Positions 1-10,084 of a stretch of DNA of 64,000 bases are shown in pieces. Positions within the stretch are counted from its first letter, which is position 1, and every line of letters starts with the position of its first letter. The DNA is taken from positions 434,001 to 498,000 of the forward strand of contig WTXD01000013.1 of NCBI GenBank assembly GCA_022496205.1, read 5' to 3'. A program made the position numbers and the translations under genes. The stretch comes from Gloeopeniophorella convolvens. Lineage: Eukaryota > Basidiomycota > Agaricomycetes > Russulales. The notes beneath the pieces were generated by a model. That model was not told the DNA's origin and searched no databases. It worked only from the letters and a program-made list of their open reading frames with translations.

Positions 1-1073
1 GGCCATGCCTTTGCACCTGGACGAAGCCGTCAGGCATGCGCTCATCGGGTAGTGAGAAGGCGCTTACCTGTCGATGCAGAGCCGGCAAAGAAGGGGAGCA
101 TGTGGATGTTGATCGAGTCGATGGCGTCGAGGACGTCCTGCGCACCACCGTGGGACTGGTAGCCGTAGGCGAGCTCGGAGACGGTGACGGGGATGCCGAG
201 GTTCGAGAGGGTCTGCTTGGCGCTCTTCACCTGGGATGTGAGATCCGCAGGGGAGAGGACGCTGTCAAAAAGCGGTTCGGAGCCGAACTGGACGACGCGG
301 GTAACGTATTTGGCCTTGGGGTTCGTGTGGAGGGTGGCGAAGAGCGTGTCGCGGCGGTCCTTCCACTTGTCATCGCCGTCAAAGCCAAACTGAGTAGGGG
401 ATTAGCTTTAGAGATGACCAGCCGAATGGACAACGCACCCAAACGAGAGCGTGGACGCCGAGGGTGTTGTCCCAGGCAGCGGTGACAACGTCGTTGCTGA
501 AAGGACCGAATCAGTCGCCGTGTAGAGAAGATACGGGAGCGTAGACACTCACTAAAAGCCATTACGGTCACAGGCACCATAGAGACGAACATAACGGCCA
601 TTATAGTTGTTGCGGATATCCGCAAACTCCTTCTGCAGCTGTGACAAGCTCTGGCCTGAAACACATATCAGAACGGAAATCTCGGAGAAAAGCAGTGCGA
701 GATGCTCACAGGCGGTGACTTCGTAGCTGAAGCCGAGAAACGCGTACTCATCGGAATCATTGCACCACCATCCGTTGGTGTTATCGGGGACGTCAGAGGG
801 CATCTTAAAGTCGAGGGCAGGGAAGCAGGAGGAAGAAGAGGCGGAGGGAGGAGGCGGGGCTGCCTCTACGGCGGGCGGGGCTGCTTCTACGACAGCCGAG
901 GCATTTGAGGCAGGCTTGGGAGGGTTGCAAGTCCTGCCGGACAGTCTGGTGGCACGGGGGACGTTGTGCACACGAGCAGCAGCCTTGTGGTGGGAGTCAA
1001 AAGGAGAGGCAGAGACTTGGCCGATAGCAAGGAGAGGTAGCGCAATAGACAAGAGGCGAGCGAAGGAGGCCAT
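1..1073 (-). CDS. Secreted glycoside hydrolase family 17 beta-1,3-glucanase, 3' end outside window
   Basis: Predicted extracellular or cell-wall glucan endo-1,3-beta-glucosidase that would cut beta-1,3-glucan during wall remodelling. The protein opens with MASFARLLSIALPLLAIGQ, a clear signal peptide. A low-complexity Pro/Ala/Ser linker follows (residues ~50-80), then the GH17 barrel. Recognisable blocks are FADIRNNY, RYVRLYGACD, WDNTLGVHALVW, VQFGSEPLFD with its Glu, and VTVSELAYGYQ with a second Glu. These two Glu are the likely catalytic pair. At least three short introns are visible: one after VTAC (~660-703), one after CDRNGF (~500-552) and one inside the LGVHALVWFGFDGDD segment (~395-445). 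Reading stays open across the joins. The gene runs off the left edge, so the C-terminus is missing. It is divergent from the next gene, with a 0.9 kb gap. The GH17 call is firm; the exact substrate is inferred from the family. Confidence 0.85.
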
Positions 1074-2009
1074 TGGAGAGTCTCGTTAAAAGAAAGGAGG
1101 GGGCGGGAAGGAGGGGGGAGGGGAAAGGGCGTAGAGACAGAGAGGGGAAGAGAGAGCTCGGAAAAAAAAAGAAAGACCGGGGAGTATAAGTAGGAGTACA
1201 GCACCAGGCTGGGACAGAGCGCTTGATGATGGGAGCACGAGGTCTGCCCTCAGTTAGAGATGAGTTGCTGATCGGTCCCTCGCTCTCATTGATCTAATGT
1301 TTTATAACCAACTGCCAGCCAGCTGCCACAATACACGCTGTGTGCACAATGCGACTGCAACAGGGGTCATCCATGCGCATATACACAGTCGCAGTGGGAC
1401 AATGACCATGTCTCTGAGCAGGGCCAAAGGGACAAAAGAGCGGGGAGAAAAGGCCGAGGATGGAATGTTGTTGGACGTGCCAAGCCCAAATTTCGGGGCG
1501 TGATTCATCGATCTTGTTTCGACAACCGAGATCTAATCTATTACGTTTTCACGCTCCGCACATCGCCGGCTTTGCACGCCTCCTCGCGCACAAACAACAG
1601 CCTGCTTTGACTCGGTGAGTGCCTGTCTCTTTCAGCGCGCCTCTCGTTCCTCCGTGCACCTCGCGGTCTGCCCTCCTTGCATCTGCCTGGCTCGACACTG
1701 TCTCAACCACCGACCTCCGCCCCACAACCCCCGATCTCCGCCCTTGCTCCACTCTGCAAAATTCATCCTCTTGCGCCTTCTCATCTCGTCGTCATGCATT
1801 TTATGGAAATCGACCATCCGGAAGACAAGGAGTCGCGATAAAGTCCCGTGATTAGACAGCGTAGTCACGTGCTTTCGGGAGGAGTCGCTCCGAGATTTGC
1901 CCCGCGACCAACACGAGACGCCGTACTCCGACGTTCGTCCCCTCCGTCGTGTCTCTTCCTCTACCTCCACCACCTCCCTCTCCCTTACTCCCCCCGGCCA
2001 TCCTCAACA
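1074..2009. other. Divergent intergenic region
   Basis: This 0.9 kb gap separates the GH17 gene from the membrane-protein gene and should hold both promoters. Purine-rich and pyrimidine-rich runs lie near the GH17 start (1085-1180) and CT-rich tracts precede the start at 2010. Short open frames here lack recognisable content. No TATA element stands out. Confidence 0.4.
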
Positions 2010-2678
2010 ATGTCTGGGACACCCACAGAGGCAGAATTCCCCACGCACGTCCTCTGGGAGCGTAGCCAGCGCCACTCCGAGTCTGCCATCCTTCACGGGT
2101 GAGTCCGCTCCACCCCAATTCCCGCACAGCACCCCTTACCCTTTGTCCCCCCTCTCTCCCAGCCACCGTGCCAAAACGCCCATCGTTTCTGCCATCGTCT
2201 CGAGTGCAGGCGTGCTCGCCATCTGGCTCCTCGTCTTTGCCGGCTGGCTCTGGAAGCAGTACAAGAAGCGCATCCGCGCCCGCCGCCGCGCTGCCCGCGG
2301 GCTGCCGCCCAAGGTCAAGCAGCCCAAGAAGCCGCTGCCCACCTTCATCGTGCCGCCTGACCCCGCTGTCATCACCGGCCAGCGTGAGCCGGGCGAGCGC
2401 GCCATACCACCTAAGCACGGCTCGGGGGGCACGAGCGGCCAGGACAGTGGCATCGAGCTCGATGCGCGCGCCAAGCCCGCCGTTTCTGAGAACCAGCTGC
2501 ACGACGAAATGATTGCGCGCCAGGTGTTCTCCAAGCACAGCAGCCTCGACCCGCCCAAGCCCGATAAGCGCCACCCGCCCTCGAGGAGTGAGTCCCACCT
2601 GCTTGTCCAGTGCTGCGCACGGCTCTGCTCACGCGCGCGCCCGGTTTATCAGCGCAGAGTTCCGGGCCCACCCGCTGA
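2010..2678 (+). CDS. Small single-pass membrane protein of unknown function
   Basis: Not recognised. Reconstructed as three exons, 2010-2098, 2163-2587 and 2653-2678, with gtgagt donors and cag acceptors; the joins stay in frame and give about 179 residues. The N-terminus (MSGTPTEAEFPTHV) is polar, with no signal peptide. One hydrophobic span (residues ~34-57, AKTPIVSAIVSSAGVLAIWL onward) is followed directly by a very basic stretch, KQYKKRIRARRRAARG. By the positive-inside rule this puts the Pro/Lys-rich C-terminal half in the cytosol. A cytosolic segment ELHDEMIARQVF-like (QLHDEMIARQVFSKHSS) may be an amphipathic helix. The first intron would otherwise read through in a second frame, so the N-terminus is less certain than the rest. 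Single-pass anchor is seen; function is unknown. Confidence 0.55.
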
Positions 2679-2879
2679 TCCACTGCACTTCCCTTTCTTC
2701 TTACGACCTTCCTTCTGGACACGATGTATGCGCAGCTCTGCCTCTGATTCTTGTTTGTGTGTACGCGTACGCCGGGGACACCCCTGGCCACGATACGATC
2801 TCTGATATCTTACACTGCTTCCGCCTCTGTCGCCCCTGTTGCCCCTGTCCTATTTTCCACGACGCACGCCCCGTCCATG

Positions 2880-5800
2880 TTAATCGCAGTACGCCCCGAC
2901 GTTCGCGGGCTAGATGCACACACGCGCCGGCTGTCAGAGATCCCCGCGTCCACACCAACCGAGCAGTAAGCACTCACCGCGACGTCCCGCGCGTACCGCA
3001 GCAAGATCCCGCGGCGCACCGTGAGCGTACCCCTGTCCGACGCCTCCCACTCGGCGCGCCGGCGCGCCTCCTCGTCCGCGCCGACGTCCCAGTCGATCGT
3101 GCGTCGCTCCGAGTCGATCACGATGCGGTCGCCGTCGCGCACGAGCGCGATCGGCCCGCCGAGGCGCGCCTCGGGAACGACGTGCCCTGCGCCGCCGCCA
3201 GCGTGAGCACGCGCGCGCAGAACAGAGCAGAGCAGCGTGTGCGCGGGCACGGGCACGCACCGATGATAAAGCCGCGTGACGCGCCGGAGAAGCGGCCGTC
3301 GGTGATGAGCGCGGTCGACCCGCCTAGCCCGGCGCCGATGAGCGCGCCCGTCGGCCCTGTGCGCCGCCGTCAGCGCCTACTGTGCAGCACATATGTCCCC
3401 GCCGCGACCACGCACCCAACATCTGCCCCGAGCCAGGCCGTCAGCGCACGCCTCGGACGGAGGCTAGCTGGGGGCGCGACGCACCTCGGGCATGCCCGGC
3501 GCGCCCTTAGGGCCCTGGTACCGGAAGACCAGCACCATCCCCGCGCGCACCTCGCCCGCCGCCAGCGCGGGGTAAAACCCGTCCAGACTATCAAAGCAGC
3601 GCGCGGTGCCCTCGAAGCGCGCGCCCTCCGCGCCCGTGAGCTTCGCGACCGCGCTGCCCGGCGCGAGGTTCCCGCGCAGGATCGCGATGTGGCCCGTGCG
3701 CTTGATCGGGTCCGCGAGCGCGCGCACGACGTCCTGCTGCCCTGCGCCGAACGCGAGCGCCGGCGCGTCCGCGACGTTCTCCGCGAGCGTGCGGCCCGTC
3801 ACGGTGCGCTGCGCGCCGTCGATGACGTCCGTGTGCGCGAGGAGGTACTTGAGCAGCGCGGGGATGCCGCCGGCGCGGTGCAGGTCGGCCATGTAGTACC
3901 GCCCCGAGGGCTTCAGGTCCGCGAGGTAGGGCGTGCGGTCCGCGACGGCTTGGAAGTCGTCGATTGTGAGCGGGACGTCTGCGGCGCGGGCCATCGCGAG
4001 GAGGTGCAGGACCTGTGGGGGGTGGGTGTGAGGGGAGGGAGGAAGAGGCAGGAGAGGGGGAGCGCGCACGGCGTTGGTCGACCCGCCCAGGACGTTCACG
4101 ATGGCGATCGCGTTGAGGAACGCGCCGCGCGTGAGGATGTCGCTGTGCCGCGCGCGCATCAGCCGCGCACCCTGTTATCCTGCAGAGCCCGGCGCCGGCG
4201 CCACGCACCGGGGCTTGATGTCGAGCTCGAGCAGCCGCTTGAGGTACATCGCCGCGCGGCGGCACTCCTTGGTCTTCTCTGCGACGCGCTATCAGCGCCG
4301 CCGTTGCGCCCGTCCACGCAGCGCAGGGACGCGACGCACCCTCGAACGTCGCGGGCGTGCTGGCCGAGTACGGCAGCGACAGGCCGAGCACCTCGAGCGC
4401 CGCGCTCATCGTGTTCGCGCTGTCCGCGGCGCGGTGAGCACGCACTGCAGCGGGCGGCGCGGTGCGGGGCGGCGCCGACGCACGTGTACATCCCGCCGCA
4501 CGCGCCCGGGCCCGGGCACGCGTGCCGCACGACGTCGAAGCGCTGCTCGTCCGTGATCTTGCCGACCGCGTACGCGCCTGCCCGCGCGCCGCCGCCATCA
4601 GCCCCGCCCCCACGGCGGAGACACGCGGCGCACCGTACGACTCGAACGCGTCGGAGATGTTGACCGGGTCGCCCGCCTTGTAGCCCATCGCGGGGCAGTC
4701 GGCGTGCCGCGTGCCCGCCTGGATCGTCCCGCCGTAGACGATGATCGTCGGGCGGTTGTGCCGCGCGGCGGCGATCGCGCAGCCGGGCATGTTCTTATCG
4801 CACCCGGGGACGGAGATGTTCGCGTCGTAGTGCTGGGCCTGCGCGTGCGGGTGTGAGCGGGCGCGGGTGCGGCGTGTGGTGCAGCGGGGCGGGGCGTACG
4901 AGGGTGACCTGGGTGAAAGTGAGTGAGTGGGTGGGTGAGGGGGTGGTGTGTCGGGTGGAGGAGGGCATTGCGCGTACCGCTTCGATGGAGTCTGCGATGA
5001 GGTCGCGGCTCGGGAGGCTGATGCGGGCGCGCTCGTTGGCCGTGTGTACCGGGGTATCATGGAGACCGAGCACACTCACGAGTAGCGCATCCCTGTGCCG
5101 CACTACCGCTGAGCGGGCGCATCGACGGAGGCGGGTATTATGCACGCACCGTCGGTGCCCATGGTGATCGCGTCACTTGCAGCGCCGCGCCTGAGCTCGC
5201 AGTCTGCGGGGCGGTAGTGGTCTCTGGCACGTACCTGACGCCGACGGTGTTGAAGATGAGCCCGACGAGGCCCTCGTCCTTACACCCCTCTTTCACCACC
5301 CTCGCAAGGTCGAGCTTCAATCGGCGCGCATCAGCACCTCGTTAGTAGCACCCAGGCCGGCCCAGCAGCACACGCACGAGGTGCACGTTGCACGGGTTTC
5401 CTGTAGCAGACGTCGTTAGCCGTCCTTATAAGCACCGGTGGGCGGCACCGCTGCCAACGCACCTTCCCACCAGATCGGCGAGATGCCAATCTGAGAAGCG
5501 CAGCGTCAGATAAGAATAGCGCCGTGCGGGGTGTGTGGCCGGCTCATCGTGGGCCCGCGCATGCCTGGGGCTTGTCTATGTCCTCTGCATCGATTACCGC
5601 GTACACTAGCGTCGCGCACTGTTGAGCAGGGCGAGCGTGTCGAGCGTGTCATGGTGACTCACGCATGGCCTGCGCACCGCCCCTGGACTGGCATGGCAGC
5701 GTGCATGGCGAGCTGGTGAGCATGGCGGGTCTGCGCGGGCCCGCGGCGAGCACGCACCTTGTCCTGCGTCACCTGGCTCGAGAACTTGTTCAGCTTGACA

Positions 5801-5921
5801 TTCTGCCCCGTCGGCGACAGCGGCTTCGGGATGGTATGTCTGGCGCCGCAGGCCCCTCAGCTTCCACCCGGCACCGCATCGCTGAAGGAGACTGGGCCAC
5901 ACACATCTGGACGTCGGCCAT
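2880..5921 (-). CDS. ILV3: Dihydroxy-acid dehydratase (ILV3/IlvD family)
   Basis: Iron-sulphur enzyme that dehydrates 2,3-dihydroxy acids to 2-oxo acids, the penultimate step of valine, leucine and isoleucine synthesis. The three cluster cysteines are visible: [19 protein letters not shown] and [12 protein letters not shown]. Other hallmarks are [63 protein letters not shown] and FSGASRGF. The gene has more than ten short introns. The last joins RYARDVA to a final exon ending VGAYCD and a TAA at 2880-2882. At the 5' end a 17-nt first exon (ATG at 5921) joins in phase to [11 protein letters not shown]. That gives a very short N-terminus (MADVQIHTIPK) without an obvious mitochondrial presequence, although the pathway is mitochondrial in most fungi. 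One intron (5491-5564) appears to be GC-AG. The family is certain; compartment is inferred and the start is moderately sure. Confidence 0.92.
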
Positions 5922-6666
5922 TTGGTGCAAGTTGAACTCCACAGGTCGGGTTAGACAGAAAAGAGATGCACTCTATCGGTCGAGTGGGAGCGCATGCCAC
6001 GCCGCTGGGGGCTTTAAGGGCGGGCCGCGGGGTCTGTCACGGGGCTGCCTGTGCATACGCTGGACGAGGTTCGAGAAGTTGGGACTCGAGGTCGTGCGTG
6101 CGCCGTGAAGCCGACGAGGGGCATCTGCAGCCGAGCTCGCTCTGGGCCCCTCAGTGCTACTGTACGCCGTGAAGATGCTCAACAAGGCACGCAACAAAAG
6201 ACCTCGGGGGATACAAATCTTGACATTGTGACACGGGTAGCTTCAAGGCAAGTTAGCTTCGAGGTGGCACCAGTTACTACACAACAAGACGCGGGACGCG
6301 GGCGCCCGACGGCCGATGTCAAAACGGCGCGAGGCGATTGGACGACGCGGTCGAGTCAGCAGCATCGCGTGATGCATACCAGCCACGTGTGCCGCCACTC
6401 TGGGCGACACGTCTTTTGAGGTAAGTACTTATACTTACACCGATGCGAGGCATCGCTCAAGAGTGAGCTCGCTCTGGGCAGGCTAAGATATTGCATCAGA
6501 TTCGTGAGTATAATGATAGTCGCAGAATGTTACAGGCAGGTTAATGATACATGGGTTCTCTGGGGCGGCGTACACTGGAATCGCACAGACAAAAAGACAG
6601 CGAGAGCATCGAAGGGTGACCGATGAACTGGAGAAACGAGAGGAAACGGGAGGCGGAGTCGCGGGC
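5922..6666. other. Upstream region of the dehydratase gene
   Basis: A gap of about 0.75 kb lies between the 3' end of the BTB gene and the start of the dehydratase gene. It contains short open frames only, with no recognisable protein or RNA. It probably carries the dehydratase promoter and the BTB 3' UTR. Confidence 0.35.
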
Positions 6667-7989
6667 CTAGAACCACAGCTTTGGCTCGGGCTCCTGCCCC
6701 CAGTTCGGCGGGAGCATGCCTTTCTGTCGGCAAAACGTCAGATATGCAGACACGACGGGCGCGGAGGCTGTGCACTCACGAGCCCAAAGAACTCGGGCAG
6801 GCTCGTCCAGAGCTCCTGCCGCACCGACTGGAGGTACTTCTTCACGACGCGCGTGCACCCGGCGCACACCTCGTCGTGCGGGATGTCGTCGCACAACTCG
6901 ACCGTCTCGCGCAGCCACCCGAGCGGGTCCGCGACGCTCGGCCCCGCGACGGCGCCGAGCTGCGCGTCCCACCACTTCTTGAGCCCCGCGTGGCACGGCC
7001 ACGGCTTGCCGGGGACGGGCACGCGCTTGCAGCCGTCGTGCGGGAGGACGACGAGGAGGTTCGCGAGCCCGTCGAGGAACTTGCCGCGCAGCGCGCCGCG
7101 GCCCTGCGTCAGGCGGCGCAGGTCGTCCGCGCTGAGCACGGAGAGGTCCGCGCGGCGGAAGCCCTCGTGCGGGTTCGGCGCGATCACCTCGTGCACGCGC
7201 ACGAGGTCGTAGTACACGACGGGCAGGATGTCGAGGACGTCGTAGTCCGTCGCCAGGCGCACGGTCCGGGCTGTGGGACGCAGGCGGAAGCGGGTCAGAA
7301 GCCTGCGTGGGTATGTGGGCAGGGGTGCATACCTGGTTCCGGGTGCGCGAAGGACAGGTCGAAGCATTCGCTACGCAGATAGACCTTCTCGAGGTCTTCG
7401 GTGCGCTTCTGCAGGTAGTCCCAGTCAAAGAGGTATTGTGGCCACGCATGTCTTAGGGTGTCAAGCAGGTGTTTCTCGAGGTGGCCGACTTCGTATTTGA
7501 CGGCAAGGTGGAGGATCCCCACGTACGGAAACGGGAAACCCTTCCAGATGCCCTCGAAGAAGGGCGACGAGATTGGGCGATGCCGCTGAGTCTCCCTGCG
7601 ACCGACTCGAGTCAGCATGCGTGCGTGCACAGCGAGGGGGGTGCTCACTCGGGGAAGTAGAGGGCCTTTAAAAAGTCGTTTGTTTCCTTTGGAGGGTCCG
7701 GGAGCTCCATGACGGGCAGGTCGTCATAGAGCTCAGAGGCGGCGTAGAATGCGGCCTGCGGGCCATCGAAGAGCTCGCGAAAGACGATGGAATGTGTGGC
7801 AAGGACGGCCTTGTGGACCTTGTACACGGTCTGAGACTTGTCTTGGACGACGGTGCGCACGATGATGTTGCCGTCGTCGAACCAGAGGTCGGGGCTCCTG
7901 CGGACGACGACGGCGGGGTCTGTGGGCTTGATGTCCTGTGTTCTGGGCCGCTTGGCGACCATCACGTACGAATCGATTGGCGAGGACAT
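6667..7989 (-). CDS. BTB/POZ domain protein
   Basis: Agaricomycete-type BTB/POZ protein. The BTB fold sits near the N-terminus: RRSPDLWFDDGNIIVRT is the usual opening strand, then YKVHKAVLATHSIVFRELF is the diagnostic helix-turn segment, and FLKALYFPE ends the core. A second half (YVGILHLAVKYEVGHLEKH, the BACK-like helical part) follows. A long C-terminal region then contains LATDYDVLDILPVVYYD and a cysteine-bearing ELCDDIPHDEVCAGC. I chose the ATG at 7989 (MSSPIDSYVM), which starts just before the BTB. Introns follow LYFPE, FAHPEP and LPEFFGL; the last exon encodes KGMLPPNWGQEPEPKLWF and stops at 6667-6669. Such proteins are a large expanded family in mushrooms. BTB domains mediate dimerisation or cullin-3 binding, but no partner domain is present here, so the role is unknown. 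Confidence 0.8.
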
Positions 7990-8200
7990 GGTGAAGAGAG
8001 GAGGGGAACGAGCATGACCCTTCGCCCGCCAGCCGAATAAGAAGGATGAAGCGTGTCGCTCCACAATACTCAATGAGACTGACTCAATGAGACTGAATGT
8101 TGATGAAACGGAGGCTTACTTGATACTCTAACTTGCAAGTCACTCCGATCACTTGAACTCACCCGAGATTATTGAGCCCGACTCGACTCGGCACTCGACG
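7990..8200. promoter_or_regulatory. Shared divergent promoter region of the BTB gene and TRM44
   Basis: Only 211 bp separate the two start codons, so the promoters must overlap. A direct repeat of tgagactgactcaatgagac character lies at about 8070-8097. No TATA box is obvious. Confidence 0.45.
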
Positions 8201-9928
8201 ATGACCGCGACTCGGCCGCGATTTACCCCATCGCTGTGCGAGCCTGACTTGGACGCGGTCGAGCCCCTCGTGTTTGCAGATACACACGCGCCATGGACAC
8301 CGATTATCAGCTGCCCCGCAGACTTTCCGCCCGAGCTCGTAGGTTCGCGTAATCCATCGCACCCCAGTCTAAATATCTGAACGCCCAACCCCCCCGCGCC
8401 AGTTCGAGCCCGCCGTTTCGCAGCTTATCCACCACCCCGAGTACAACTCGACGCTCATCCTGCGCTCCGAGGTCATCTCGGACGACTCGGACACCATATT
8501 GGATGGCAGCAGCACCCTCCCGGATCTCGTGCCTGCGCTGCGCGGGCTGCAGCCGGTGCGGAACATCCACCGCAGGCTCCTCGCGCGGCGCCCAACCCGC
8601 GACTCGGACCTCGAGCAGCACTGCACGCTCTACGCCCCGTCCCCGCGCCCCGACGCGGACCCCGCCCCGCTCCAGCCCCAGCCCCAGCCCCACCCAAACA
8701 CGCTCGTGCTGACGCCGATCCCGCCCGCGGACGGCGCGCCGCTGCCGTACTACCACCCCGCCGCCGCGCACCTCGCGTTCCGCTACCTCGCGAGCGGCGC
8801 ACTGCGCATCGACGCGGTCCCGCACCCCGGCACGCCGCTCGACCCCGCCGCGCGCCTGCACCGCACGTGCCGCGCGCTCCTCGAGGCGCTGCACCGCTAC
8901 GGCTGGGGCGCCGCGACGCAGTACCGCAAGCGCGTCGCGCACGACGTGCTCGTGCCGCGCGAGGCATACCAGGACCTGTACCTCGTCATGCGCGAGCGGC
9001 ACAAGCACCTCGTCGCCTCGTGGCGCGAGGCGACCGACCCGCTCAAGCACGTCTTTGAGGTGCGCCCCCCCTTCGCGCGCGCACGTATGTCCCTGAAGCT
9101 GGAGCGCGGCACCAGGACATCGGCATCGCGACGTTCCTCATGCTCCTCTGGCGCGACACGTTCGGGCCCGAGACCGCCCCGCCCGCGCCCGCCCCGCCCG
9201 CAGAGCCGTGGCGCGCCTGGCCGCGCCCGCCGGGCGGCTTCGCGGACCTCGGGTGCGGCAACGGGCTGCTGACGCACATCCTGCTCGCGGAGGGCTACGC
9301 CGGGCACGGGCTCGACCTGCGCGCGCGCACGTCGTGGGCGCACTACCCACCCGCGACGCGCGCGCGGCTCGCCGTGCGCGCACTCGACCCCACGCGCGCG
9401 GAGGACGTAGGTGTGGGCGCGAGCGTGGGCGGCGCGGGGTGCTGGCTCGTCGGGAACCACGCGGACGAGCTGACGCCGTGGCTGCCGCTGCTCGCACGGC
9501 GCACGCGCGCGGCGGGCTTCCTCTCGATCCCGTGCTGCGCGTGGGCGCTCGACGCGCGCTTCGAGCGCGCGCGCGACGCGCCGCTTGTCGTGCTCGACCC
9601 CGACGCGCTCAACCTCGGCGGCGAGGGCACCGGCAGCTCGTACGCGCAGTACCGCGTGTGGCTCGCCGCGCTGAGCGTGCACTGCGGGTGGGCGGTCGAG
9701 GTCGAGGTGCTGCGCATCCCGAGCACGCGCAACTGGGCGATTGTCGGTGGGTGCGGGGCGCGTGGAGCGTGTGTGCGTTGTCGTTGACTGGTTTCGTGTG
9801 GTGCAGGCAGAACGCGCGTCGGCGACGAGGACGAGGCGGAGCACAACGTCGAGGAGCTTATCGAGGGCGTGCGGCGGCGGGGCCAGTTCAAGACGCGCCG
9901 GCCTGAAGGCAAAGCTGGCGACCACTGA
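8201..9928 (+). CDS. TRM44: tRNA (uracil-2'-O-)-methyltransferase TRM44
   Basis: AdoMet-dependent enzyme that methylates the 2'-O of uridine 44 in tRNA-Ser. Four exons fit exactly, 8201-8338, 8403-9059, 9116-9746 and 9807-9928, giving 515 residues. The catalytic domain shows the AdoMet motif FADLGCGNGLLTHIL, the following acidic end GLDLRARTSW, the GNHADELTPW segment and the family PCC motif (LSIPCCAWALDARF). KHVFEDIGIATFLMLLW is re-formed exactly across intron 2, which supports the join. The N-terminal half carries HPEYNSTLILRSEVI, and the C-terminus is acidic then basic. The ATG at 8201 is the first in frame. The gene is extremely GC-rich. It ends 156 bp from the convergent PEX5 gene. Probably cytosolic. 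The identification rests on several independent motifs. Confidence 0.9.
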
Positions 9929-10084
9929 CGCGAATGCAAAGGGGAGATCCTGATAAGTATTATTACGGAACGCTACGTATAATCGCTGGCAATGCAGATA
10001 CATATATCCATGAGCGGTACATAAGTAAGAGAGTCCTGTATGTATGCGGTACAACATCCTGCGCGCGTGCTCTGTCCTGTCAGC
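9929..10084. other. Convergent 3' ends of TRM44 and PEX5
   Basis: A 156 bp AT-richer stretch between two convergent stop codons, so it holds both 3' UTRs. No gene is seen. Confidence 0.4.
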
